The notes below the pieces were generated by a model. The model saw only the letters and a program-made list of their open reading frames with translations, had not been told where the DNA came from and made no database searches. 64,000 nt of DNA from Dictyophora rubrovolvata (taxonomy: Eukaryota; Basidiomycota; Agaricomycetes; Phallales; Phallaceae): positions 2,294,001 through 2,358,000 of the forward strand of contig CP114123.1 in NCBI GenBank assembly GCA_029959195.1, written 5' to 3'. Positions 37,210 to 47,140 of the stretch are shown here, piece by piece. Each line of letters opens with the position of its first letter. Positions within the stretch are counted from its first letter, which is position 1. Made by a program: the position numbers and the translations under genes.

Positions 37210-37797
37210 TTAACCTCGGAAACGATGTGCGTTTGCCACTGCCATATGTATCCGCGTATTTCGTTGTTGAACTCTTGTTAAAGAGCTCCAATCGTACGGA
37301 ACTAAAGGTCTCCGCTCAAGGTACTCGGGAAGCAGTTGGGAAGTATCAACCTCTAGCAGACAGTAGTCAGGGGCAGGATGATTGTCGATCGCATTAGTGG
37401 GAGCATCCATGAAAAGAAATTCATCATGATAAAGAAGTGGTCAATGGAATATGAACTGCCAAACAGGTTGTTCGCTACGATGAAACTGGCAAATCCAAAC
37501 CAATTCATATGAACGAGCGAGTATGTTAATATGGATTATTTCGTTCACTTTTGGATTCTCTGGGAATTCCAGTTTCTCGTAGGGTACCTGGTATTCTTAA
37601 ATGGGGACTAGAGAATGCGGCCATAACGTACTTCTGTCTACCTCGATGTTTGTACCAGAGATGCGATAAATCCGTATTGTTGATTCAAAGTTGGCATATC
37701 GTTCGTCCAAAGTTATCCCTGTGAAAGGATAAAAGGGGTAAGGAAGGAAGGAAGTGGGGGCAAGTGATTCGTAGCCAAGAGGTTGTACGAGGCTCAT
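37210..37797 (-). pseudogene. Orphan repeat ORF-a, broken
   Basis: A frame of about 195 codons beginning MSLVQPLGYESLAPTS and ending NAHRFRG. It is broken in about two places. I do not recognise a domain. It follows ORF-b (37941-38729) on the same strand with about 140 bp between. It may be part of a mobile element of unknown type. Treated as a fossil. Confidence 0.4.
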
Positions 37798-37940
37798 GAT
37801 GGAAGAGAAGGATAAGAAAGGGTGGAATTAATTTAGACTCCAAAAGAAAAGAAATGAGACAACAAAAGAGGGGAATAAAAAAATAAAGAAGTCCTTGTTT
37901 TTCGTTTTAATTAGTCCTGATTATTCAAATAAAGTATTTC

Positions 37941-38729
37941 CTATAGCGTTATCCCAGATGTCTTAAATATAGCCGAACAGAATTTCTGAAGCCGATGTAG
38001 CTTGGGGACAGTAGAAACAGGAGTTGTAGGACGAAAAGAAGGTGATGAAGGTTCGGTGGGAGGATCAAAGGTGGAGATAGGAGGTTTTGGAGTCATGGGA
38101 AATTGTGGAGTACCAGAATCGTAGAAAGGAAGGAAAAATTCAGGTTCTGGCATGTGCTGATATCGACAACGGATCCATGAACAAGGGACATTGAATACAA
38201 TATGCCAGAATGCATGTCCGTGTTCAGCAGTAGCCCATATCCTAGTAACCGTGTCCAGTAGACCTATGTGAATTGTGTACATATTCACCGCAACGAACCA
38301 TTCTTCATATCCTTCTAACCATAATCGTGTTTCAAAAGAAACCTTCTTATCACCCACATCTGAATATGAGATCAGATCTGAAGCTTTATGTCGACCGATA
38401 ATAATGGGGTTCGGGTATAGTGGTAATAAAGTGGAGGGATTGAGGTTGAGGTGCGCATAGGATGTGAAGTAGACATAGTACTGAGTGTCCAAATCACAGA
38501 GATTGACATCAGGAGTAGGAGGGACAAAACGAAAACAATCAGAGTCATCAATAGAAGGAGTGTGAAGGGACGGCAGGGAACGAGAAGAGCGAATCTGGAG
38601 TGAGGACATATCTTTTGTATCAATGTTTTTGGGATAAAAAAAATGTTTTGGACGTGGGTTTTGGGTAGTTGCAAAAGTGAATTCAAGCTCCGAGGGACAT
38701 ATCGTGGGATTAGGGAATCTTCGGAACAT
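37941..38729 (-). CDS. Orphan repeat ORF-b (262 codons), open copy
   Basis: One uninterrupted frame, MFRRFPNPTICPSELEF to FKTSGITL, 262 residues. It contains aromatic and proline-rich segments, YVYFTSYAHLNLNPS and EGYEEWFVAVNMYTIHIG. No signal peptide, no catalytic motif and no zinc knuckle that I know. A degenerate second copy lies in the opposite orientation at 45074-45862, and homology continues about 35 bp upstream and 140 bp downstream of the frame. This makes it a repeated, probably mobile, unit rather than an ordinary single gene. The function is unknown. Confidence 0.6.
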   Translation of the reverse strand: MFRRFPNPTICPSELEFTFATTQNPRPKHFFYPKNIDTKDMSSLQIRSSRSLPSLHTPSIDDSDCFRFVPPTPDVNLCDLDTQYYVYFTSYAHLNLNPSTLLPLYPNPIIIGRHKASDLISYSDVGDKKVSFETRLWLEGYEEWFVAVNMYTIHIGLLDTVTRIWATAEHGHAFWHIVFNVPCSWIRCRYQHMPEPEFFLPFYDSGTPQFPMTPKPPISTFDPPTEPSSPSFRPTTPVSTVPKLHRLQKFCSAIFKTSGITL

Positions 38730-39110
38730 TTACCCTAATTTTTGCCAAATATAGATTTTGATGCGCAACAATGGTAGGTAATTACACTGAATAAAGTGCA
38801 AAAATTTTTATTTGTAGAATACTTAATTTTACTTACATAAATCAGAGTAAAAAGAGTCTTTTTTTGAATGTTATTATTGAGGCCCTTGTTCCTGAAAGTA
38901 TTAGGGTGTAAAAAACCCCGATAAATTGTTACCCTTTCCCTGAATGAGATCACAATGCTCAACTAAGATATATATTGATTTTTCCATGGTATTATAGCTA
39001 GCCAGCAAGTGCTCCCAATCCGACGAAGCACTGGAATTCAGACTCTGCTCCTTTACCTCGTGCCACATCCTTATCCACACCTTTGCCCCCGTTGACCTGA
39101 GTTTTCTGGC

Positions 39111-40285
39111 ATGAGACAAGGCCAAAAAGTCTCGGATGATCATGTCTGGACTGTCATCCGACTTCTCAAACATTTCTCACCACTCAAAGTTTCTGCTTTG
39201 ACCGATCTTAGTGTAAAGACAATCAACACATTGTTGGAACGCCATTTCTTAACTGGGAACCTCATAAATCAGGTGGCAGGTGCAAAACGAGGCCGGAAAT
39301 GTCTTCTTGATGGTGAGGACATTGATGTGAGTGTTCTTTACTTTGTTTAGTGATTGTTTTCACAAATGTTTTATAGTTTCTGCATGGAAGTATTGAGCGG
39401 ATGAATGATGTTTTTTTGGATGAGCTACAAATGGAGCTGGAACAAATATGTGGGAAACAAGCCTCTCAGTCGACAATATGGAGAACTCTGGAGCGCAGTG
39501 GGTTTACAATGAAGAAGGTAAGTGTTTGCTTGTTCATTGCACCAGTTCGCCACACAATAACTGAATCTAGATCACTAATGTTGCACTTGAACGCTCTGAG
39601 GAACAACGTGCTGAATATGTCCTTTGGATTTCAAACTATGCCTCTGAACAACTCGTTTTTGTGGATGAGAGTGCATGTGATTGTCGCACCATGTTTCAGA
39701 ACCGTGCCTGGGCTATTTCTGGTGAGAAGGCTGTGCGCAAAAGCTTTTTTGTTAGAGGAAAAAGGTATCATGCTTTGATCATTATTTTATATGTGAATTA
39801 CAAGAAAAAAATAGATATTCCATTCTTCCCGCACTATCAATCTCCAGCATTCTACATGTCAATATCATTGAGGGATCATTCAACACTGCAAGCTTTGCCA
39901 CATTCATTGAAGGACTTCTTGATCAAATGCAACCATATCCACATCCAAATTCAGTTCTTGTGATGGATAATTGCCGGATCCACAAATGTCAAGAGGTTTT
40001 GGATATGATCACAAGCCGGTGAGTTTATTCCAAAGCTTCTGAGTAATCTAAAGTCTATTCTTTAGTGGTGTAAAGGTTGAATTCCTTCCTCCATATTCCC
40101 CTGACTACAACCCAATCAAGCTTGCATTTTCATATGTCAAGAATATCATCCGGCACAACGGCAATCTCATATGGCTTGCAGTGCTGGGAGATGACGAGGG
40201 TGAAATATATATGCATTTACATGATGCAGTCTGGAGTATAAAAGCCGAGCATGCAAATGCATGGTATAAACATTGTGGTTACTAA
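39111..40285 (+). CDS. DDE transposase, IS630/Tc1/mariner superfamily
   Basis: Cut-and-paste transposase of a plain DNA transposon. Five exons; introns end about 39376, 39570, 39814 and 40065. The N-terminal helix-turn-helix region is VSDDHVWTVIRLLKHFSP, followed by a second DNA-binding helix set (QSTIWRTLERSGFTMKK). The catalytic core is FVDESACDCRTMFQNRAW (first Asp), then HVNIIEGSFNTASFATFI and VLVMDNCRIHKC (second Asp). The third is FLPPYSPDYNPIKLAFSYVK, where the family has NPIEL. The acidic third residue is thus Lys here, so activity is doubtful although no stop or frameshift is present. The C-terminus WYKHCGY matches the basidiomycete family. It converges with the accessory gene, the two stops being about 40 bp apart. 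Confidence 0.85.
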
Positions 40286-40327
40286 TATGTACCAATTTAG
40301 CTAGTTATATTGTAACTACTATTGTTT

Positions 40328-41928
40328 TTAGTATGCTCTATGGTTAAGATCTTTTTTCAAACTTTGACGAATCCTTTTGGTATTGTTTTTCGCAAACTGG
40401 ATAAGGTTCTTTGCAATGGCCATTGACATTCCTGAACAGGCAGCATGGAGCTCAACATTGGTAACCAAGTCTGCTAACTCGGAAATTCGCTTGTACCCTT
40501 CGCTCTCAATCAACAGAAGATATTGGTGGTAAGATCGGCCATTTGCACGGGGACTTTCGTCAATCTCTTTGAGCCATGAGGAGATAAGTGGGAACTTTCT
40601 CGGATCTTCAATTTTGTCCATGTCACTATCAGCTACTGCTGCTATTTCATCTTCCACTTCGTAAAGATTGGTCCATTCTAGAGCTCGTTTAGGGCCCCTA
40701 GACATGCCGCGTGGAGGTGCAATGTGGTTTCGAGCTTCTGAAGACTTTTTTGCTGCATTGATGACTAGGTCAGGTGGCTTTATACAATTTTTGTCACCCA
40801 TTCCACATGCCTTGTAGATAGTTAGATATATTTAGTGATAATCAAGAATGAGAAAACACACCACTAACATAGCCCAAAGGCTAATATGTTCTTTCAGAAG
40901 CTGGATATGTTTACCTTTCTCTGTTATAGCACAGTTCTGGTCATGTTTACTGTAGTGGGTCTTGAGCCCAAGAAGTTTGACTAATCGTCCCTCGGAGAAA
41001 GCTTCCTCCTCAGAGTTCGCTGTCACACCTGGTTCCACACTACCACCTCCACCTCCACTTTTTTTGCCACCAGATCCTCCCAGTCGTAATTTTTCATTTG
41101 TAACCTTGGCACCCTTGGAATCTGGAGGTGGATTCATATCTTTGATATGTACCTCAAATGGTTTCCCCTTCCCCTTGACTTTCAATCTAGCTTTTATAGC
41201 TTCGTGTGCCTTTGCAACTAAATCAAGCCAATTTGCAATGGAGCTGAGGCATCTTTGGGGATCACGAATGGTGTGGGTCGAAAATTTATAGCCTATGTTC
41301 AGTGAAGTAACAGAAATTTCCATTTTCTCTGCTAAGCGAAACCTAACATCTTGCCAGGTCAAGTTCAACGGGACTTCCAATATATCACTGGTCCCATTTT
41401 TCAAAGGAACTAAACATGGTATGACTGTTTTTTGAGCTGTAGTTCATTGATAAGCTTTTTTTTATTCTAGAATTATAATACAGCATACCAGAATCTGCCT
41501 CCTCTATTTCCATGGTATAGTCCTCCCCCCCCCCTCTGTACACGTTCATCGTCACTCAACTCAAACTCATCATCTGTCCTGCAGTCTTTTTGACATCCTC
41601 TGAAGGTATCTTGAACCACCAAGGCAGAAGATGAATCCGGGTCCTGCACCAGAGGCATGCCAAGTCCCATCAAATATCTCTTATTTTTGAGCTCAATATC
41701 TCGTTGGTCAAGGATAGCTGACTCTAATGTTGATGCAAAATGGTCTGCATCATCTGCTGAAAGGATGGTAGGAGGGACAGAAGCAGGATTAGGTATGAAG
41801 CCTTCAGCAGCTTGTGCAGGCATGGCAGGGTTCTTTCATGGTCTTCCAACTTTCCGTTTCAGTGGCAATGGTATATTCTCGATGGGTGGAGTCTTATCTG
41901 ACACATTTCTTGTTTTAGATCGACACAT
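40328..41928 (-). pseudogene. Transposon accessory gene, AT-hook and SAM-like (two lesions)
   Basis: Spliced gene of about 490 codons: exons 41928-41489, 41409-40862 and 40810-40328. The start MCRSKTRNVSDKTPP leads to LPLKRKVGRP followed by a stop in place of one residue, then KNPAMP. KRKVGRP is an AT-hook-like DNA-binding word. Next come SADDADHFASTLESAILDQ and an acidic region, then VPLNLTWQDVRFRLAEKM, and a Gly/Ser linker. The C-terminus FPLISSWLKEIDES continues into GYKRISELADLV and CSGMSMAIAKNLIQFA, which reads like a SAM-like helical bundle. Lesions: TGA at 41838-41836, and a run of ten G (complement of about 41525-41534) where nine would keep frame. It could be a homopolymer read error. 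I do not know the family. Its place inside the element suggests an accessory DNA-binding role. Confidence 0.65.
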
Positions 41929-42479
41929 CGCAGGCACGAGAAGGATGTAGGTTTCAATGTGATCCTACTGCGGAGTTTCAAAGGTCTGAGCAGAACCTAA
42001 GTATAATCACACTGAAACCTGTATCCTAAATTTATATTTGAACATAATAAACACAATACAATGTTGAAAAACTAGAAATACATAGCACACCATCTATATA
42101 AAATCCAGTCAAGCTAAAGGAGAAGGCACGGGACATACATATTTGTCTTCATAGTTTCTTTCTGTTTTTTTGGGCTCATAAAATTCTTTATAAAAAAATA
42201 TTAATTTTAGTATGAAATAATATACAGGTTGTACTACTTGTTTGGGAGATATTGAATTTTTTCTCTTGCTTCGCATTTGGGTCCAAATTAGCGCCAGTCG
42301 GCACTGGAAAATAATTTTGCAAATGGCAATAAATAGAGAGCTCAATAAATTCTTATAAATTGTCAAAATATTTGTGTGATTAGTTGTATATATTAACTAC
42401 AAATTTCATTAATATCTGCTAGAATAATAATCACTTGTTTACAGTAGATTAGCCTGACTTTATGGTAAGCTCAGATGTA

Positions 42480-43601
42480 CAGTTTTGCTCGCATTATGAG
42501 AATATACAAATCTAGTATTTTGTGTAGCCACCTTTAGCTTTTAGAAGTGCCTCTACTCATCTAGGCATACTTTCAATCAAATTCTGACAAACTCCAACTT
42601 CTATTCCAGACCAAACATTTGAAACTCTTTCCGAGAGCTCTTATATGCTGGTTGGGGCCCGGTCATATTCACCAAGCCGCTGTTTTACAATACTCCAAAG
42701 GTGTTCTATCGGATTCATATCTGGTGATTATGCAGGCCATTTCATAACTTCAATCCTGTTGTCTTCAAACCAGTTTTTGGCCTTTTTGGAGGTGTGTTTT
42801 GGGTCATTGTCTTGCTGGAAGAGGATGTCCTGGACTTTTTTCCTGAGTTTCTTTAGAGATCCCCTCAGATATTGCTCCAATATTTTGCAGTATAAATCTG
42901 CATCCATTCTTCCATCTATCTTGCCCGCCTGACCTATCCCATCCCAACAGAAACACCCCCACACCATGATACTACCACCACCATGTTTCACAGTCTTGTC
43001 AACCACTCGATCATTTAAGCCTTCCCCCGGCCATTTCCAAACCCATTTGCATCCGTCACACCCAAAACGATTTATTTTTGTTTCATCAGATTACACCACC
43101 TATTTCCAGTCCTCAATCGTCCAAAATTGGTGCTTAATAGCCCAGTCAAGCTTCAGGCATCGCCGCAGTGTACTAGTATGGAAAGGCACTTCACTCGATG
43201 ATTGTAAAATTTTTTGGACATCTACTGCCGTAGTTGCCTGTCCAGAGGTGAGATAACAGATTGCATGCCAGATATCATGAGGAGAAAGTGATTGGGGGTG
43301 GCCTCCAGCTGCTCGGGGCAAGTCATTTTGATATTCTTTTCTAATATTAGTCACTGTCCCCTGACTAATATTAACGGTTTGGACTATTTTCCTGACCGAT
43401 GCCCCTGAATCGAGGAGGAGGAGGACACTATCTATCCTTTCCTGGGGAAGCTTGACCATGCTCAATTTCTTGCTGATTTCTGCCTCAAAAGTTCCTAATA
43501 ATATATATCTACTTGTATATAGTCACATGACCCAAACCTTATATGTAAAAAAATGATGCAAACCTTATTTTACTTTCCATCCTTCACCATGTGCAAAACT
43601 G
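42480..43601 (-). mobile_element. Tc1-type DNA transposon, 1.1 kb, dead
   Basis: Ends CAGTTTTGC... on both sides (left 42480, right complement at 43601), each next to a TA. The short inverted repeats match for nine bases. It contains one transposase frame on minus. It lies inside the larger Tc1-like element, so it inserted later. Its TA target is in the host element's right part. Confidence 0.8.
42512..43465 (-). pseudogene. Tc1 transposase, interrupted by five in-frame stops
   Basis: A single continuous frame from MSMVKLPQERIDSVLLL, a helix-turn-helix start. It continues with WTIEDWK, SDETKINRFGCDGCKW (first Asp), GGGSIMVWGCF, ILFQQDNDPKHTSKKA (second Asp), SPDMNPIEHLW (Glu) and GGYTKY. All three catalytic positions are kept. 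Stops stand before VV and SDE, after WPA, after TSI and after MPR. Most fit C-to-T or G-to-A changes of Gln or Trp codons. No frameshift is seen. The pattern is of point mutation after insertion. Confidence 0.85.
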
Positions 43602-43800
43602 TACATATGATATTATCTAACACATTTATATACCATGGACGAACAGGCAACACTGAGCACAAGTTCCCTTAAACAAACCCATTCCCAACATATTCAGGTA
43701 TACACTCAAATATTTTCAGGATTATTACTATTTTATTGATAAAGATGTTTAAGATACATTTCAGATGTGATGAATGCATGTACGGTTTTGCGCGTCACTG

Positions 43801-44263
43801 TACTACAGACAAAGAAAATGAGCATAAAGGAAGGAATATAAAGGAGGGATAGATAAAGGAAGATGGAAGTGCACACAAAGGAGCTAAAAATACCTCAAGG
43901 ACAATAAACAAATAGTGATGTTGTCTCGCTACACATGGGTACCGACCCTTACACAAGCACTTGTAATTAATAGAAAGATCTCTGTGAGATCTGCAGTGAT
44001 ACATTTGAGGATCGTGAAGTAATTCAAGAGTTCAATCAAAGATCAAAGATCAAATGAAGGAAATGGAAAATGAATAGAAATAAGGGAAGTAGTTTGGAAT
44101 GATGAAATGATCTGAACTTCGAGACTTCGAAGTTTGAGGAAGTGATTGAAAATGAAATGGATGAACTAGCATACTCTGACAGTTCCTCAGTTCTGAAATC
44201 AAACTAGTCATCTGACTTGTGGCTATTCTTGTTTGATTCTTTCGTCTCTAAAATCTGACCACT
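43801..44263. other. Repeat-island spacer with an L2 LTR end
   Basis: A short sequence ending TAGCATACTCTGACA at 44181 matches the complement of an L2 LTR start, but no other LTR edge could be placed with certainty. No gene. Confidence 0.4.
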
Positions 44264-44864
44264 TGTCATATATTTCATGATTTCCTCTCTTATCTACCCA
44301 AAAACAAGTATTTTCTTTATTCTTTTTTTTAGTTCCTGCTTGCTTTAATAATCCTTTATTTGTAATGTATCTTATCTTTCAGGAACAGTCAGATGACTTA
44401 GTTCCAGGAACCCCTTTATTTTCTTATCATCTCTCTCCACTTCCCTGTCTCACTATAATTTTCCCTGATCCACTATTATTCATTCACTTTCTTTTTAAGT
44501 AATTTCTTATCTTTCACATGATGTTTCTCTTACTAATGTTTGGAGCTATTTGTACTTGCTCAAGGTGTATAAATAGGGGCTCATTTCTCTTGTAATCAAT
44601 CTATCTTGTAACTACTGTTGTGCACCAAAGTGCTTATCAATCAAATTGGTCTTTTTCCTCTTATCTTTTTCTATTCTCAAGGACTTAGTAATAAGTCCCT
44701 ATCTATCTCTACTAATTTGAACTTAATTCTTAAGTTCAAATCTTCCTTCAAGAGTCTCACCTTCAATAACAGGACTTTTTAGTTGCTGAACAATCCCTAA
44801 TCAAAACCCCATTATATTTTATTAGGAACTAAGCCTATTTTAAATCTAAAATAAATCCCTCACA
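44264..44864 (+). mobile_element. Solo LTR, family L1
   Basis: 601 bp, TGTCATATATTTC to CCCTCACA. Flanked by exact CCACT on both sides. It is in inverted orientation to the L1 copy at 35689 and about as long. A TATA-like GTATAAATA and a T-rich leader are inside. Fossil. Confidence 0.9.
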
Positions 44865-45073
44865 CCACTAAACCTGGACTCACTCCAAACTCTATCCTGA
44901 GCCTCTGACTAATATATCTGCTATCTGCGGAGTGTTGCAAAGCAAATTGCTAAGCAAGTGCAAGTGAGTGGCGCAATACATAAGTTGAAGCCTGCTCAGT
45001 ATACCGATCATCTGTAATATCAGTCCTGCAATGTCGCACACCAAAATCTATATTTGGCAAAAATTAGGGTAAA

Positions 45074-45862
45074 CATTCCGAAGATTTCCTAAACCCATGA
45101 TATGTCCCTTGGAGCTTGAATTCACCTTTGCAACTACCCAAAACCCACATTCAAATATTTTTTTGTTATCCCAAAAACATCAATACAAAAGATATGTCCT
45201 CACTCCAAATTCGATCTTCTCATTCCCTGCTATTTCTTCGCACTCCTTCTATTGATGACTCTGATTGTTTTTATTTTATCCCTCCTACTCCCGATATCAA
45301 TCTCTGTGATTTGGACACTCAGTACTACATCTACTTCACATCCTATGCACACCTCAACCTCGATCCCTCCACCTTATTATCATTATACCCGAACCCCATT
45401 ATTATCAGTCAACATAAAGCTTCGGATCTGATCTTGTATTCAGATGTAGACGATAAGAAGGTTCCTTTTAAAACACAATTATGGTTAGAAGGATATGAAG
45501 AATAGTTTGTTGTGATGAATATGTATATAATTCATATAGGTCTACTGGACATAGTTACTAGGATATGGGCTACAGCTGAATACGGACATGCATTCTGGTA
45601 CATTGTATTCGATGTCCCTTGTTCATAGATCCATCGTCGATATCAGCGTACACCAGAACCTGAATTTTTCCTTCCTTTCTACAATTCTGGTACTTCGCAA
45701 TTTCCCATGACTCTTAAACCTCCTATCTCTACTTTTGATCCTCCCACTGAACCTTCATCACCTTCTTTTTGTCTTATGACTTCTGTTTCTACTATCCCCA
45801 AGCTATATCGACTTCGGAAATTCTATTTGACTATATTTAAGACATCTGGAATAATGCTATAG
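45074..45862 (+). pseudogene. Orphan repeat ORF-b, degenerate second copy
   Basis: Clearly homologous at the nucleotide level to 37941-38729 (opposite strand), with the same upstream word AAATCTATATTTGGC. Homology runs on downstream to the LTR edge at 46003. The frame is broken in several places. Fossil of an unknown family. Confidence 0.65.
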
Positions 45863-46002
45863 GAAGTACTTCATTTGAATAATCAGGACTAATTAAAACG
45901 AAAAACAAGGATTTTTTTATTTTTTTTATTTCTCTCTTTTATTGTCTTATTTCTTTTCTTTCAGAGCCTAAATTAATTCCATCCTTTCTTATCCTTTTCT
46001 TC

Positions 46003-46407
46003 TATCAGGGCTACTCACTCAGACTAGAGGGAGGGGATCCTAAGTAAAATATATTTGGTAGAAATACTAACTCATCTAGAGGGAGGGGATCCTAAGAGAA
46101 CAAACTTAGGGATCCCTCCTCTAGGGCTACTAACTATATACTATGAAAAACGGCGAAGGCCACACGCAGCCTTCGGTTCATGGACTGGGTGCGGATACAC
46201 GCCAGTCCCGGACTTTTAGCCGGGGCCTAGGCCATGGCTCTGATGAGAACGGGTGCTCAGCACCTGTTGGAGGAAAAATGGGAATATGGAAGGAAAGGGA
46301 AATACAAGAGATGGGATAGAATACGAGAAATATGGAAATAAATAAAATAGACCAGAACCGAAGATAAATATAGAAAAATAAGGGGATGACGCTAGCGTAC
46401 CCTGACA
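46003..46407 (-). mobile_element. LTR, family L2
   Basis: Complement starts TGTCAGGGTACGC and ends near CCCTGATA. It contains the L2 purine-rich hairpin twice (about 46033-46055 and 46078-46128). It sits exactly between the downstream tail of ORF-b and an L1 fragment, with no matching target duplication. Fossil. Confidence 0.75.
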
Positions 46408-46594
46408 GAGACAGGGAAGTGGAGAGAGATGATAAGAAAATAAAAGAGTTCCTGGAACTAAGTCATCTGACTGTTTCTGAAAGATAAGGTACATTACAAA
46501 TAAAAGATTATTAAAGCAGGCAGGAACTAAAAAAAGAATAAAAGAAATACTTGTTTTTGGGTAGATAAGGGAGGAAATCATAAAATACATGACA
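46408..46594 (-). mobile_element. LTR fragment, family L1
   Basis: Matches about 187 bp of the L1 LTR; complement starts TGTCATGTATTTTATG at 46594. It abuts the L2 LTR. Fossil. Confidence 0.75.
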
Positions 46595-46782
46595 ATTGTC
46601 AATAACAACTTCCCGTTCGAAAGTATTGCGGAATTTCTTGATAAGTTCTGTAGGTTCTGATTCAGGTTTTCTTAGTAACAGTAGCCTTAGGGATTGCTAG
46701 ATGGTGTACTGTTTTCTTAGCAATGGTGGGTACTGGGTCTTGTATTTTTATGTCAGTGATTTCTTCTCCTCATAAAGGAAAG

Positions 46783-47140
46783 TGTCAGGGTATGCTAGCA
46801 TCGTCCCCTTATTTTCCTTTGTTTATCTTTAGTTCTGGTTTATTTTATTCATTTCCTTATTTCTCATATTTTATCCCATCTCCTGCATTCTCCCTTCCTT
46901 CCGTATTCCCTTCTTTCCCTCCAATGGGCACTGAGCACCTGTTTCCATCAGAGCCATGGCCTGGGCCCTAGCTAAAGATCCAGGACCGATGCGTATCCAC
47001 GACACCCAGTCCATGAACCGAAGGCCGTGTATGGCCTTCACCGTTTTTTCATAGTATATAGTTAGTAGCCCTAGAGGAGGGATCCCTAAGTTTGTTCTCT
47101 TAGGATCCCCTCCCTCTAGTCTGAGTGAGTAGCCCTGACA
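46783..47140 (+). mobile_element. Solo LTR, family L2, inserted in the gypsy fossil
   Basis: 358 bp, TGTCAGGGTATGCTAGCA to GTAGCCCTGACA, flanked by exact GAAAG on both sides. Contains a GGCC-rich inverted word near 47019-47040 and the L2 hairpin at 47071-47119. Fossil. Confidence 0.9.

Larger units (their letters stand above)
35682..43800. mobile_element. Composite Tc1/mariner-like DNA transposon
   Basis: Left end: TA then CAGTGA, interrupted by an LTR, then GTGCAAAACCGTACA. Right end, complement: TA then CAGTGACGCGCAAAACCG followed by TACATGC. Once the LTR and one target copy are set aside, the two ends match at about 22 of 25 positions as terminal inverted repeats with TA target sites. The body holds a DDE transposase (39111-40285), a convergent accessory gene (40328-41928), an orphan ORF pair (37210-38729) and a second Tc1 (42480-43601). 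The ends could belong to a different element than the transposase; the shared boundary is inference. Confidence 0.6.

Noticed and set aside
43799-44181. A further complete LTR after the right transposon end
   Set aside because: The right edge resembles L2 and the left begins TGTACTAC, but flanks GTCAC and GTTCC do not agree and the body has no L2 hairpin.
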